A program made the position numbers and the translations under genes. The notes below the pieces were generated by a model that was given only the letters and a program-made list of their open reading frames with translations, did no database searches and was not told where the DNA came from. Positions 9,784 to 19,313 of a DNA stretch of 64,000 nt are shown here, piece by piece. Position 1 is the first letter of the stretch. Every line of letters begins with the position of its first letter. Source of the DNA: Hyphomicrobiales bacterium (GTDB lineage Bacteria > Pseudomonadota > Alphaproteobacteria > Rhizobiales > Rhizobiaceae); contig NVSG01000001.1 in assembly GCA_002401155.1 (NCBI GenBank), forward strand, positions 769,707 to 833,706, read 5' to 3'.

Positions 9784-10209
9784 ATGACGTTAACTCTGGA
9801 AGTTGCCCAATCAATCATCACCACAGCCATCGCTAAAGGCCATGAGCTGGGCATGAACCCTTTGACGGTTGCTGTGCTTGATGCAGGCGGCCACGTCAAA
9901 GCATTGGCGCGTGAAGATAACACCAGCACCCTTCGCCCTGATATCGCCACAGGTAAAGCCCATGGTGCAATTGCGCTCGGCCTCGGCTCGCGCGCAATAT
10001 TCAACCGGGCTAAGGAACAACCCTATTTCATCCAGACCATGAACGCGTTGGCAAACGGCTCGTTGGTACCTGTACCAGGTGGCGTTTTGATCCGCGATTC
10101 TGGTCAAATAATCGGCGCAGTCGGCATTACCGGAGATAGCTCCGACAATGACGAAGCCTGCGCCATCACAGCAATTGAAGCTGCAGGCTTCACCGCTGAT
10201 CCGGGATAA
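9784..10209 (+). CDS. GlcG/HbpS family (DUF336) protein
   Basis: A 141-residue cytoplasmic protein of the GlcG/HbpS fold, with a clear AAAGGAAAAA ribosome site. Landmarks are the GMNPLTVAVLDAGGHVKALARED strands and VPGGVLIRD followed by GAVGITGDSSDNDEACA. GlcG sits in the E. coli glycolate operon; other members bind haem or modify small molecules, and the role of GlcG itself is uncertain. Its place after the TRAP genes is the main genomic hint that the locus deals with glycolate-like acids. Confidence 0.85.
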   Translation: MTLTLEVAQSIITTAIAKGHELGMNPLTVAVLDAGGHVKALAREDNTSTLRPDIATGKAHGAIALGLGSRAIFNRAKEQPYFIQTMNALANGSLVPVPGGVLIRDSGQIIGAVGITGDSSDNDEACAITAIEAAGFTADPG

Positions 10210-10303
10210 ATTAGGGATGGTTCTTATAACGGTTGAAGTCGGGGGCAGTGATAATTAAATAATACATTGCGGCCCTAGAATAGAGACCTCAAAAGGAACC
10301 ATT

Positions 10304-10798
10304 ATGACCTTCAAAAAAACACTCGCGGCAGCAACTATCGTTCTTGCAGCAACCGCTTCACAATTTTCGCCAACCATCGCCGAAGCAGCCAACGTCGAAT
10401 TGGGCGTGCTAACCTGCGATGTGGATGGTGGCATCGGTCTATTAATCGGTTCGAAAAAAGATCTGGAATGCGTGTTTGTTCCGTCCAATATTAACGAACC
10501 TGAAGACTGGTATTTCGGCTCGGTTACAAAAATTGGCCTCGATATCGGCATCACCGCAGCAACTGTGATCAAATGGATTGTGCTCGGCGTAAGTACCGAT
10601 TCAACCACTCCCGGTGCCTTAGCAGGAAGATATGGCGGCGTTTCCGCATCAGCATCCCTTGGCATCGGTGTCGGTGCCAACGCCCTAATCGGCGGTTCCC
10701 AAGACGGCATCATCCTCCAACCATTCAGCGTTGAGGGTAAAGTGGGCATAAATCTGGCAGTCGGTCTCACCGGATTGGTATTGAAAAGCTCAAGATAG
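10304..10798 (+). CDS. DUF992 family exported protein
   Basis: A 164-residue protein with an N-terminal signal peptide (about residues 1-28) and the DUF992 pattern GVLTCDVDGGIGLLIGSKKDLEC, with two cysteines likely to form a disulfide in the periplasm. The C-terminal half is glycine-rich and hydrophobic (LGIGVGANALIGGSQDG). The family is common in Hyphomicrobiales and has no established function. It has its own AAAAGGAACC ribosome site and appears monocistronic. Confidence 0.8.
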   Translation: MTFKKTLAAATIVLAATASQFSPTIAEAANVELGVLTCDVDGGIGLLIGSKKDLECVFVPSNINEPEDWYFGSVTKIGLDIGITAATVIKWIVLGVSTDSTTPGALAGRYGGVSASASLGIGVGANALIGGSQDGIILQPFSVEGKVGINLAVGLTGLVLKSSR

Positions 10799-10884
10799 TT
10801 CTTCGACGAGCATTACACGCTCCTTTTGCCAAACATTGATTGTTCTAAACATCTCTCCTATATCCGTTGAGGAACGGAGAAAAT

Positions 10885-11742
10885 ATGCGGCAATTAGTGA
10901 TTTTCAAACGTATCGTAGCGGATGCCCTTGGTCATTTTAACGATGACGATGGATGGGCAATGGCATCCCACGTGGCGATGGCGGTTTTGCTGGCAGCATT
11001 CCCGTTTCTCATTTTTGCTACCGGTCTGATGAGTTTCATCGGCGATAGCGAAATTGCATCTTCGGCCGTTGATTTCATCTTCGATACGGTGCCCGAAGTG
11101 ATCGCAAAACCAATTGCTGGTGAAATTCACACTGTTTTATCGGTGCCGCGCGGTGATATACTTACATTTGGCGGACTAACAGCTCTAATTTTTGCCTCCA
11201 ATGGCGTTGAAGCATTACGAGTTGCCCTCAACCGTGCCTATCGCCAGAAAGAACGCCGTTCCTTCTTCTTCAGGCGGGTACAGAGCCTGTTCTTCGTGTT
11301 TCTTGCAACAGCAGCACTTTTATCAATCGCCCTGCTTCTGGTGCTAGCACCCTTGGCATGGTCGGTCCTGTTGAAATTTTTTCCAACTGCAGAAGCCCTC
11401 TCTGGCCAGGTCGTACTCTTGCGTTATACGGTTGTGAGCGGCGTTCTGGTCGTTGGCCTCTACACTGCGCATCTATGGTTGCCCGCCGGTGAACGCCCGT
11501 TTAAAATCCTGTGGCCCGGTATTTTGTTGACCATCATTGCATCCTTCATCGGCTCAATGCTGTTTGCAACCTATCTGGAACAATTTGCGACCTATGCCAG
11601 CACCTATGCAGGCCTCGCTGGCGGCGTCATCGCACTGCTGTTTTTATATCTGCTGGCAGCCATCTTCATCATCGGCGCAGAGTTCAATGCAGCCATAAGC
11701 CGTTATCGAAAAGCGCGCGCTCATGTAACGAGCAAAAAATGA
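10885..11742 (+). CDS. YihY/BrkB family inner-membrane protein
   Basis: A 285-residue membrane protein with about six transmembrane segments. The N-terminal motif DDGWAMASHVAMAVLLAAFPF and the later YASTYAGLAGGVIALLFLYL stretch are typical of the YihY/BrkB family. Family members have been proposed as transporters or envelope factors; the former link to ribonuclease BN was an error. The ATG at 10885 has a GGAACGGAG site, whereas the TTG at 10867 has none, so the shorter form is chosen. Confidence 0.85.
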   Translation: MRQLVIFKRIVADALGHFNDDDGWAMASHVAMAVLLAAFPFLIFATGLMSFIGDSEIASSAVDFIFDTVPEVIAKPIAGEIHTVLSVPRGDILTFGGLTALIFASNGVEALRVALNRAYRQKERRSFFFRRVQSLFFVFLATAALLSIALLLVLAPLAWSVLLKFFPTAEALSGQVVLLRYTVVSGVLVVGLYTAHLWLPAGERPFKILWPGILLTIIASFIGSMLFATYLEQFATYASTYAGLAGGVIALLFLYLLAAIFIIGAEFNAAISRYRKARAHVTSKK

Positions 11743-12411
11743 TTATCCGATATATTTGGCAAATAGGTCGGTCGTACGGCCCCAAGCTTCTTTCGCAGCA
11801 TCTTCATCAAAGCTTGCCCGCTCATCACAGTTAAATCCGTGACCAGCGCCTTGATATACAAAAACATCGCAGTCAGGCCGTTGCGCTCTGACGCTATCCA
11901 CATTGCTCATGGGAATGCCTTGATCTTCTGAGCCGTAATGTAGCTGCGTTGGGCATCTTGGCTTTTCATGGCCAACAGCTGCAACACGGCCACCGTAAAA
12001 CCCAACAGCAGCCGAAAGGCCTTCAAGTCTGGTCCCCGCCATAAACGCGATAGCCCCGCCAAGGCAAAATCCGACGACACCGACTTTGCCTGCGTCAGTA
12101 ACCGATGCCCGCGCTGCATCAACATCACGGACAAATCCATCCCAATCAGCTTCGGGAATAAATTCGCGTGCACGCGTCACTTCCTCCGAAGAATAACCTG
12201 ATTGAAAATCCCGCTCCACCCGATCAAATAACGCGGGGGCAATTACCACATAGCCAAGGATTGCTAACCGATCACAAATTGAACGAATGTGGCTATTCAC
12301 TCCGAAAATTTCCTGAATAACCACAATCGCACCTCGAACTGTACCATCAGGTTCAGCGCGGTAAGCTCCAAATTCATGTCCGTCAGAAGAAGTGAGAATA
12401 ATATCAGCCAT
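11743..12411 (-). CDS. Dienelactone hydrolase family protein
   Basis: A 222-residue alpha/beta hydrolase with the dienelactone-hydrolase nucleophile elbow GFCLGG (catalytic cysteine at about residue 118), the preceding strand AIVVIQEIFGVN, and the histidine in YQGAGHGFNCDE near the C terminus. There is no signal peptide. Enzymes of this family hydrolyse dienelactones or other small esters; nothing nearby suggests an aromatic pathway, so the substrate is open. It converges with the BrkB-like gene, the two stops being adjacent. Confidence 0.85.
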   Translation of the reverse strand: MADIILTSSDGHEFGAYRAEPDGTVRGAIVVIQEIFGVNSHIRSICDRLAILGYVVIAPALFDRVERDFQSGYSSEEVTRAREFIPEADWDGFVRDVDAARASVTDAGKVGVVGFCLGGAIAFMAGTRLEGLSAAVGFYGGRVAAVGHEKPRCPTQLHYGSEDQGIPMSNVDSVRAQRPDCDVFVYQGAGHGFNCDERASFDEDAAKEAWGRTTDLFAKYIG

Positions 12412-12484
12412 GGGAAAACCGCCCTTTTAAAAAAATAAAACAAATATCCTAAGCAAAGCCGTCAATCAAAGGCTTTACAAGAGT

Positions 12485-13288
12485 TTAGGCTGTTTTATTC
12501 TCAAAATAAAGCTGAAGCGCACTTGTTGCACGGGTTGCCTTGGTAACATCCTTGCCAAGCCTGTCACCAAATATCTTTGCCATGAAGCGGGTGATCGGAT
12601 GGAGCAATTGAACAAACTCGCGCAGAGGTTTTTCAAACCCTTCAGGGGCGTGCGATCGATATATTTCATAATAGGAAATCAACCCATCAGAGCCATCAGG
12701 CACATAGCTCGACGCCCCGGCAAGAAACACCCAGACATCGCGGGCCTGCGCCTCTTCGGCACTCATCACCTGCAACGGGTCTTCTTCTAGATCGATGAAC
12801 CCTAATGTCTTGGTTTTCTGATCATAGATAAAATCCTTCATGTAAGGACGCCCATGAAAGAGGTGTTTTTTATGAATTCCCGCCAAAATTTTAGCAGCAC
12901 TCGCTAGCAATGCGTGGCGTTTTTTAGCATCCGCTTCACTATCCAGAACATCTTGAAGAACAATTCCTGCATCCGTCATAATAACTTGCGTGTCGGTGTG
13001 GTAGAGTACATGGGGAACGTGGATATCATTATCGCGAAAAGTCTCAAGGCGTGAAATCTCGGATTTCAGCGCGCTCAACCCACCCTCATTCACCGTGACC
13101 CGCAACATTCGCAGGGGAATTAGTTTGGCGAGCAGTTTTTGAATGCGGTGCCCAATTTTCTTTTTCGAATGTTTGATTGTCTTCACCCAAAGACGCTGTC
13201 CATTACGTTCAATACTTTGAATCCGTTTAGTCACATTTCCCAAAATGGAATCTGCTTCATTCGGTAAGAGAGTTTCGTCTTTATGCAT
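12485..13288 (-). CDS. Protein-kinase-fold protein, lipopolysaccharide-kinase-like, degenerate catalytic loop
   Basis: A 267-residue soluble protein that looks like a small kinase-fold protein of the Kdo kinase/BUD32 kind. The C-terminal half has HLFHGRPYMKDFIYD where such kinases have H-x-D-x-x-x-x-N, followed by LGFIDLEEDP at the metal-binding Asp position and ARDVWVFL in the next helix. The usual catalytic Asp and the Asn of the loop are not in their standard places, so activity is uncertain. The N terminus is very basic (KHSKKKIGHRIQKLL), which could aid membrane or LPS contact. It lies alone between a hydrolase and an APC-like carrier. Confidence 0.55.
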   Translation of the reverse strand: MHKDETLLPNEADSILGNVTKRIQSIERNGQRLWVKTIKHSKKKIGHRIQKLLAKLIPLRMLRVTVNEGGLSALKSEISRLETFRDNDIHVPHVLYHTDTQVIMTDAGIVLQDVLDSEADAKKRHALLASAAKILAGIHKKHLFHGRPYMKDFIYDQKTKTLGFIDLEEDPLQVMSAEEAQARDVWVFLAGASSYVPDGSDGLISYYEIYRSHAPEGFEKPLREFVQLLHPITRFMAKIFGDRLGKDVTKATRATSALQLYFENKTA

Positions 13289-13416
13289 GTGGCGTTATGT
13301 ATATAGGGCTGGCTAAGTTGTACAGTATTTATCTTTAGATAATATGGCGCTCCGGCAAAAACAAGGCAAGAAACAAGCCTTTATTATCAAATTTTCGTAT
13401 CCTGAATTTTCCAATT

Positions 13417-14640
13417 TCACACTTCTACAGCCTGCCCGAAAATAACAATCATAACACCAATGAACGTCAGCAGAACAAACCCCGCACATCGCCAAAAATG
13501 GTTATTCCTCCACGCAGTAACCGCAGCAATCCCCGCCTGCAACGAGTAATAGACCGCGAACGCCCGAGAAGCGTAACTGATGATTTCAAACACGCCCGAC
13601 ATCCACGTGAGCGCAATACCGATAGCCGCCAACAAAGCATAGCCAAACTTCGGCGGCATCCTGTTATTGGTGAGTTCCGCAATCAACCCGCCCGAACCAC
13701 TGGTATCGGCCACCGCAGCACTGAACTGCGCCGCCAATGCAGCAGCAACAAGCAGCACAGGCAAAATGGGCGCAACCACCACCATCATATCGACAATCGC
13801 AGTCTCGGAAAATTCCAACTCCCCGCGCGAGAAGATATAGGTGAGCAGAAAAATATAGATCATATAGATCGCAGTGGAGAGCCATTGCGCCCATTGCATC
13901 GAGCGAATGCGCGTTTTGATATCATAACCATCGGCAAGGTAGCGGGATGTCTCAAACCCCTGCACGGTTACAATCAAGCCAAATGCCAGCGTGACGGCCG
14001 GCCAGCCGGTGAGTTCCGGTACGTTAAAAATCAATTGCCCATCGACCGCTTTGCCAGAAACATAAATCGCAAGGCCAACCAAAAGTCCGGCGATGATCGC
14101 AAGCTTGGCCGAAACAGATACATACTCTAATGCCTCAAGCGATTTAAAACCCCGCGTCCAACCCACAAAAACGATGATAACAAACACCGCCGTCGTCAGG
14201 AGTTTGGCATTAAACGGATCGTTTACATCAGTCAGGCTGACAGCAAATACACCGAAGAGATTAAGGTAATAAGCAACCGAAATAACATAGGCAAAACCCA
14301 ACGCCCAAGAGGATGCAACTTCAAATTGGTGTACCAGTTTTCCACGCGCACGGCCATTGGTCGCCCCGGTACTGCCGCCAACTTTCTCGATTGCTCTCAT
14401 ATTATAACGAATGGCCGCACCATAGAGATAGGCACCAAGACACAGCGCGCCCATGATCAACGGCGCATATTTTCCATAGGCAACATCCAGTATCGGGCCA
14501 AGCACCAAAAACCCGCTGCCGATAATGGAAGCCAAGGGCGTGGTCATCGCCTGCCACGTCAGTGAGCGATGGAGGCGCGGCGTCCAAAGAAAAAGCGCTG
14601 TGACCAGAACGGCCAGAATAATTATAAAATTAAGAAACAC
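13417..14640 (-). CDS. APC-superfamily-like integral membrane transporter
   Basis: A 407-residue membrane protein with about 11 hydrophobic segments. The early ASIIGSGFLVLGPIL resembles the unwound first helix of APC/LeuT-fold amino-acid permeases, and the overall layout agrees. Substrate unknown. The start is a GTG at 14640 with GGGCAG-like sequence upstream. A short stem with a T-rich tail on the minus strand around 13363-13385 may end the transcript but is weak. Confidence 0.6.
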   Translation of the reverse strand: MFLNFIIILAVLVTALFLWTPRLHRSLTWQAMTTPLASIIGSGFLVLGPILDVAYGKYAPLIMGALCLGAYLYGAAIRYNMRAIEKVGGSTGATNGRARGKLVHQFEVASSWALGFAYVISVAYYLNLFGVFAVSLTDVNDPFNAKLLTTAVFVIIVFVGWTRGFKSLEALEYVSVSAKLAIIAGLLVGLAIYVSGKAVDGQLIFNVPELTGWPAVTLAFGLIVTVQGFETSRYLADGYDIKTRIRSMQWAQWLSTAIYMIYIFLLTYIFSRGELEFSETAIVDMMVVVAPILPVLLVAAALAAQFSAAVADTSGSGGLIAELTNNRMPPKFGYALLAAIGIALTWMSGVFEIISYASRAFAVYYSLQAGIAAVTAWRNNHFWRCAGFVLLTFIGVMIVIFGQAVEV

Positions 14641-14727
14641 GACTGCCCGGCCCCTGTTAAATCACAGCTGCAATACCGGCAAAAAACGAATCATCAATAC
14701 CATTTTAGTGACGGTGCTCAACTATGG

Positions 14728-17700
14728 TTACACCTGAGAAGGCGAAGCCTCAACCGGTTTGGTCAAGTCCGGTGATTCTCCCACTTCATCATTTCGAATG
14801 CGGAAGAAGATGGCATAAAGAGCCGGTGCCACAATCAATGTCAAAATGGTTGCAAAGCTAAGGCCACAAATAATCACCACCGCCAGACTTTGGAAGAACG
14901 GGTCCCACAATAACGGAATCACACCGAGCACCGTCGTCAAAACCCCAAGCACCACCGGCCGCATTCGCGAGACAGCCGCATCGATCACCGCACTCATTCG
15001 CGGTTTTCCATCTGCAATTTCAGTGTCGGTTTGATCAATCAGCACCACTGCATTTTTGATCAACATACCCGTCAGGCTCAACACGCCCAACGTGGCCATA
15101 AACTCCATCGAGGTCCCCGTGGCAATCAAGCCAAAGACCACACCGATTGCAGCCAGCGGTACAATGAGAAAGATAATCAACGGTTGGCGCACCGCGTTAA
15201 ACAGCAAAATCACCACTACGATCATTGCCCCAAAACCAAATGGCAGGGTAGACGCCAAGCCAGCGCTGGCATCCTTGCTATCGCCATACTGACCACGCCA
15301 TTCCAGCGTGTAGCCATCAGGCAAATCAATCGCCTCGACTTTTGGTCTGATTTGCGAAAACAGTTCATTGCCATCAACACCGGAAGCAGGGTCAGCCTGT
15401 GTCATGATTGCAAGAGCGCGATTATAGCGGCGCAATTTAGCATTTTCCAAAACAATATCAAAGTTCTCCACCACCTCGGTGATCGGAATATACCGACCAG
15501 ACATCTTGCTGAAAATCTGTACTTCTCGGATGTCTTTCGCGTCATCGCGATCCTTTTCATAGGGGCGGAAAATAATTTGCCGCAACTCATCTTTCTCACG
15601 GTAAACACCAATCGCCGTGCCATCAAAAAACGCCGCAATCGCCTTGGAAATATCCGCTTGCGAGAGACCGACACGGCTGGCATTTTGAACATTGATCTTG
15701 GGCCTGATCACCTTAATCATCTCGGCCCAGTCATCTTTCACCGCAATCGCGCCTGCCTGCGTCAGAACCGATTTTGTTTGTTCAGAAAGCTGCCGCAATA
15801 CTATTGGATCAGGTCCTTGAAACCTAACGCCAATGACGCTGCTGCCACCGGGACCAAGAACGAATTTCCAGACTTTACTGTTCGCACTAAGATAATTGGT
15901 ATCGATATGCGTCTGGACCTTTCCCAGAAGCCCCTCAATCACCCGGTAGTCACTAACGTCGACCAAAACCTGACCGTAACCCGAATTGGCGCTCTCACTG
16001 GCATAGGTAAGCATGAAACGAATATGGCCGCCGCCGATCATGGTGTTTGTACCAGTCACCCCGTCAAGGGCTCGAACCCATTTGCCAATCTTTGCCAGAT
16101 CATCGCTTGTCTGTTCAATATTGGACCCCATCGGCAAGGTGTAGTTGATCACGAATTGTGTACGTGTTGAAGTTGGAAAGAAGCCTTGTTTTACCATCGA
16201 GAAACTGCTGATTGCCGACACAAACAATGCAACCACAACGGCCACAGTTATCCATCTGTGCCGCACGGCCAATTTCAGCAATCTGCGATAGGCCCCTGAA
16301 ATTACATTTTCTTTTTTCGCTGCAGTAACAACTTTCTTTTTCTTCAGCATTAATGTGCAGAAATATGGCGTGAGCCAGATTGCCACCAGCCAGCTAAACA
16401 ACAATGCGATGGTCATGGTCCAGAACAAAGACCCCGCATATTCACCGGTATTATCAGGAGAAAAACCAATTGCCGAAAAGGCTAAAAAGCCAACGAGCGT
16501 ACCGCCCAACAATGGCCATTTGGTTTGCTCAACCACCTTGATCGTCGCTTCTGCCGGGTCTTCACCATCATCCACGCGCACCAGCGTTGCCTCCACCACC
16601 ACGATGGCATTATCAACCAGCATACCAAGGGCAATGATCAGCGCTCCCAGAGAAATACGTTGCATGTTCAGCCCATAAGCATACATGCCAATCAACGTAC
16701 CCGCGACAGTGACCAAAAGGATGCCACCCATTAAAATGCCGCTGCGAAGCCCCATGAAAATCAGAAGAGTGCCCACCACAATTGCCAGTGCCAGCATCAC
16801 ATTGCCAACAAAATCACTAACCGATGCACGTACTGAAACCGATTGATCAGAAATGGCGGCCAGTTCGATTCCCAGTGGTCGCTGGCCTTCAAGTTCAGCA
16901 ATACGGGCATTAACCGCATCACCCATATTCACCACATTACCGCCGGTCGTATTGGAAATGCCCATACCGATGGCTGGTTTGCCGTCTCTATAAAGTCGTT
17001 TTGAGGCCGGATCTTTCAGACCCTTTCGAACGGTCGCGATATCCCTCAAACGAAACGAACGCGCGCCGCTGCTATCGGTAATAACCAAATTTTCGATCTG
17101 TTTTATAGAAGAAACCGCAGCACTTGGTCTGATGGTTAGGCGTTCCGTTCCCGCCTTCACACTGCCCGATCCGACAACCAGATTTTGTCCTTTGAGAACA
17201 TTGGCAATCTGGTCAGACGAAAGCCCCAGCGTTACCATTTTTGACGGCGTATATTCCACATAGATGACCTCTTGCGGAACACCAACCAACTCTACCTTTG
17301 AAACACCGGGAACAAGCACCAGCTCTTTTTGCAAAGTTTTTGCATAAGCCCGGATTTCAGGCAGGGAATACCCCTCCCCGGTAATGGCGTAATAAAGCGC
17401 AAACACATCGCCGAAATCATCATAGACGGTGATCGGCCCTGCCCCCGGCGGCATACGATTAGCAACGTCGCGCATCTTGGCACGCAATTGCGTAAATTTC
17501 TGATTGAGCTGAGGCCGCTTCTTGGCTGATGCGATTGTAAATTCAACCGAAACTTCGGAGAGCCCGGGAGAGGAAACAGATTTAACCTCCTTCAACCCTT
17601 GCAGTTGCTGGGCGGCATTTTCCACCACATCGGTCACCTCATTGGCAACTTCCTGCGCACTGGCTCCGGGATAAGAGGTGATAATTTGTACCTGCCGGAT

Positions 17701-17823
17701 CAGAAATTCCGGGTCTTCAAAACGTGGCAGCTTGGTGTATGAAAAATAACCACCACCCAGAATAAGAAGCGTCAGCAGCGCACTGATAAGGCGCTTTTCA
17801 ATCGCAAATTTCGCAAGATTCAT
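14728..17823 (-). CDS. RND efflux transporter inner-membrane permease
   Basis: A 1031-residue RND (HAE1-type) permease. It has an N-terminal membrane helix, two large periplasmic loops, and the membrane signature GMLVDNAIVVVEATLVR in TM4 carrying the proton-relay aspartate. The second half repeats the pattern with MLIKNAVVLIDQTDTE. It forms a proton-driven tripartite pump with the adaptor just upstream (ATGA overlap) and an outer-membrane channel that is not encoded in the window. Substrates cannot be predicted. Confidence 0.92.
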   Translation of the reverse strand: MNLAKFAIEKRLISALLTLLILGGGYFSYTKLPRFEDPEFLIRQVQIITSYPGASAQEVANEVTDVVENAAQQLQGLKEVKSVSSPGLSEVSVEFTIASAKKRPQLNQKFTQLRAKMRDVANRMPPGAGPITVYDDFGDVFALYYAITGEGYSLPEIRAYAKTLQKELVLVPGVSKVELVGVPQEVIYVEYTPSKMVTLGLSSDQIANVLKGQNLVVGSGSVKAGTERLTIRPSAAVSSIKQIENLVITDSSGARSFRLRDIATVRKGLKDPASKRLYRDGKPAIGMGISNTTGGNVVNMGDAVNARIAELEGQRPLGIELAAISDQSVSVRASVSDFVGNVMLALAIVVGTLLIFMGLRSGILMGGILLVTVAGTLIGMYAYGLNMQRISLGALIIALGMLVDNAIVVVEATLVRVDDGEDPAEATIKVVEQTKWPLLGGTLVGFLAFSAIGFSPDNTGEYAGSLFWTMTIALLFSWLVAIWLTPYFCTLMLKKKKVVTAAKKENVISGAYRRLLKLAVRHRWITVAVVVALFVSAISSFSMVKQGFFPTSTRTQFVINYTLPMGSNIEQTSDDLAKIGKWVRALDGVTGTNTMIGGGHIRFMLTYASESANSGYGQVLVDVSDYRVIEGLLGKVQTHIDTNYLSANSKVWKFVLGPGGSSVIGVRFQGPDPIVLRQLSEQTKSVLTQAGAIAVKDDWAEMIKVIRPKINVQNASRVGLSQADISKAIAAFFDGTAIGVYREKDELRQIIFRPYEKDRDDAKDIREVQIFSKMSGRYIPITEVVENFDIVLENAKLRRYNRALAIMTQADPASGVDGNELFSQIRPKVEAIDLPDGYTLEWRGQYGDSKDASAGLASTLPFGFGAMIVVVILLFNAVRQPLIIFLIVPLAAIGVVFGLIATGTSMEFMATLGVLSLTGMLIKNAVVLIDQTDTEIADGKPRMSAVIDAAVSRMRPVVLGVLTTVLGVIPLLWDPFFQSLAVVIICGLSFATILTLIVAPALYAIFFRIRNDEVGESPDLTKPVEASPSQV

Positions 17824-19109
17824 CGGATTAATTCTCCGATGGCTGTCATCGGTTTAACAACCATACCATCCTGCAAAGGTGCAATCCCTGCCACGGCAAC
17901 CATATCACCTTTTTTGATACCGCCGGCAATGACGACATTCGGACCGGATGCTCCCCAGATAGAAATGCTGCGCTTGGAAACTTTATCGTCGGTTGTATCA
18001 ACGATCCAGACAAATGGCTCACCATCAGCACCAGAAGCAATCGCTCCAACAGGAAGCAGGATGGTTGGCTTGCCTTCTCCAACAGCTTTAACAGTTAAAC
18101 TGCCCGTCATGCCGGGAAGAAGTATTTCGTCACCCAGATCCTCAATGGTAACCCGCCCGCGATAGGTCTGGGTTGCCGTATCGGCCTGCGTGGAAAACTC
18201 ATTCCGCTTAGCAACAAAAGCCTTGCCGGGAATGCTTTCCATCACGATTGTCAAATTAAAATCCTTGATCTTGGCAAGTCTGGCAACATCGGGCGCAGGA
18301 ACATCAAAAATCGCATCAAGTACTTTGATGTTTTGCAACACCGCAACCGCTTCCTTGGCCTGAATGTTGGAAAAATTTTCTACCTTACGGGTGGCAATAA
18401 TGCCGTCAAACGGCGCACGCAAAGTCGCATCAGACAAATTGTCCTTTGCCGAATCCAATTGTGACTGCACTCCGTCAATCGCCGCCTGCTGTGCCGCCAA
18501 ATCTTCTTTACGGGCACCCGCTTGGCCTTTGACCAGCGCCTGCTGCTTTGCATCAAGGGTCGCCTCAGCCACCCGCTGCGAGGTCACATCCTGATCCAGT
18601 TTTGCCTTGGCAGTAATGCCCTTTTTGAATAATTCTTCTGTCCGCGCAACTTGTGCGATAGTCGAATCCACCTGAGCCTGTGCTGCAGCAACATCAGCTT
18701 GCAATGCCGCAATATCTTCCGGTCTTGCACCAGCTTTCAATTCGTCCATTTTCTCGCGGGCTTGAACAAGCTGGCTTTCAATCTGGGTAACGCTTGCCTT
18801 AAAATCCCGCAAATCGAGCTGTGCGATCACATCGCCTGTTTTAACCCGAACACCGTTTCGAATGGGTAGTTCAATGATACGGCCGGAAACCCTGAATGAT
18901 AAATCAGCCTCCTGCGATGGTATAATCACCGCAGAATAGGTACGCTCAAGCGCCGAAGAAACCGGCTCAACCAGAACCACTTTTACGGGCCTGACAACCG
19001 GCGCTTTCGGTGCCTGCGCCTGTTCATCACTACCATTGCATCCGCTAAGCAATCCGCTAAAGATTGTTATTAAAAGGATGGAGAAAATCGAACGGGTTGA
19101 AATCGGCAT
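17820..19109 (-). CDS. RND efflux periplasmic adaptor lipoprotein
   Basis: A membrane-fusion protein of about 429 residues. The ATG at 19109 with AAGGGAAA upstream is chosen because it gives a clean lipoprotein signal ending LLSGC; an in-frame GTG at 19160 would add 17 residues in front. Domains follow the usual order: split lipoyl domain, long coiled-coil hairpin (about residues 95-220, with LDAKQQALVKGQAGARKEDLA), lipoyl return LRAPFDGIIATRKVENF, beta barrel and membrane-proximal domain. It bridges the RND permease to an outer-membrane channel and overlaps the permease start by 4 bp. Confidence 0.9.
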   Translation of the reverse strand: MPISTRSIFSILLITIFSGLLSGCNGSDEQAQAPKAPVVRPVKVVLVEPVSSALERTYSAVIIPSQEADLSFRVSGRIIELPIRNGVRVKTGDVIAQLDLRDFKASVTQIESQLVQAREKMDELKAGARPEDIAALQADVAAAQAQVDSTIAQVARTEELFKKGITAKAKLDQDVTSQRVAEATLDAKQQALVKGQAGARKEDLAAQQAAIDGVQSQLDSAKDNLSDATLRAPFDGIIATRKVENFSNIQAKEAVAVLQNIKVLDAIFDVPAPDVARLAKIKDFNLTIVMESIPGKAFVAKRNEFSTQADTATQTYRGRVTIEDLGDEILLPGMTGSLTVKAVGEGKPTILLPVGAIASGADGEPFVWIVDTTDDKVSKRSISIWGASGPNVVIAGGIKKGDMVAVAGIAPLQDGMVVKPMTAIGELIR

Positions 19110-19313
19110 TGGTTTCCCTTGTTTCCAAAATGAGTTCCAAAAATAAGTATTCAGCGACACTTAACATACCGCTCAAAAAGAACAATAAGATGACGCAAGG
19201 TCACGAACTTATAAACAGACTTAAATCAGGGTAAAACCAAAGCGCAAGACCACAAAGAAAGGAGCATTATCATAACCACAACAACCGTATACATAGCGCT
19301 TCACGTTATCATC

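Noticed and set aside
15031-16170. A 379-codon plus-strand frame inside the RND permease gene
   Set aside because: The composition (many His, Gln, Asn, Arg) is that of an antisense shadow, and the permease on the other strand is unmistakable.
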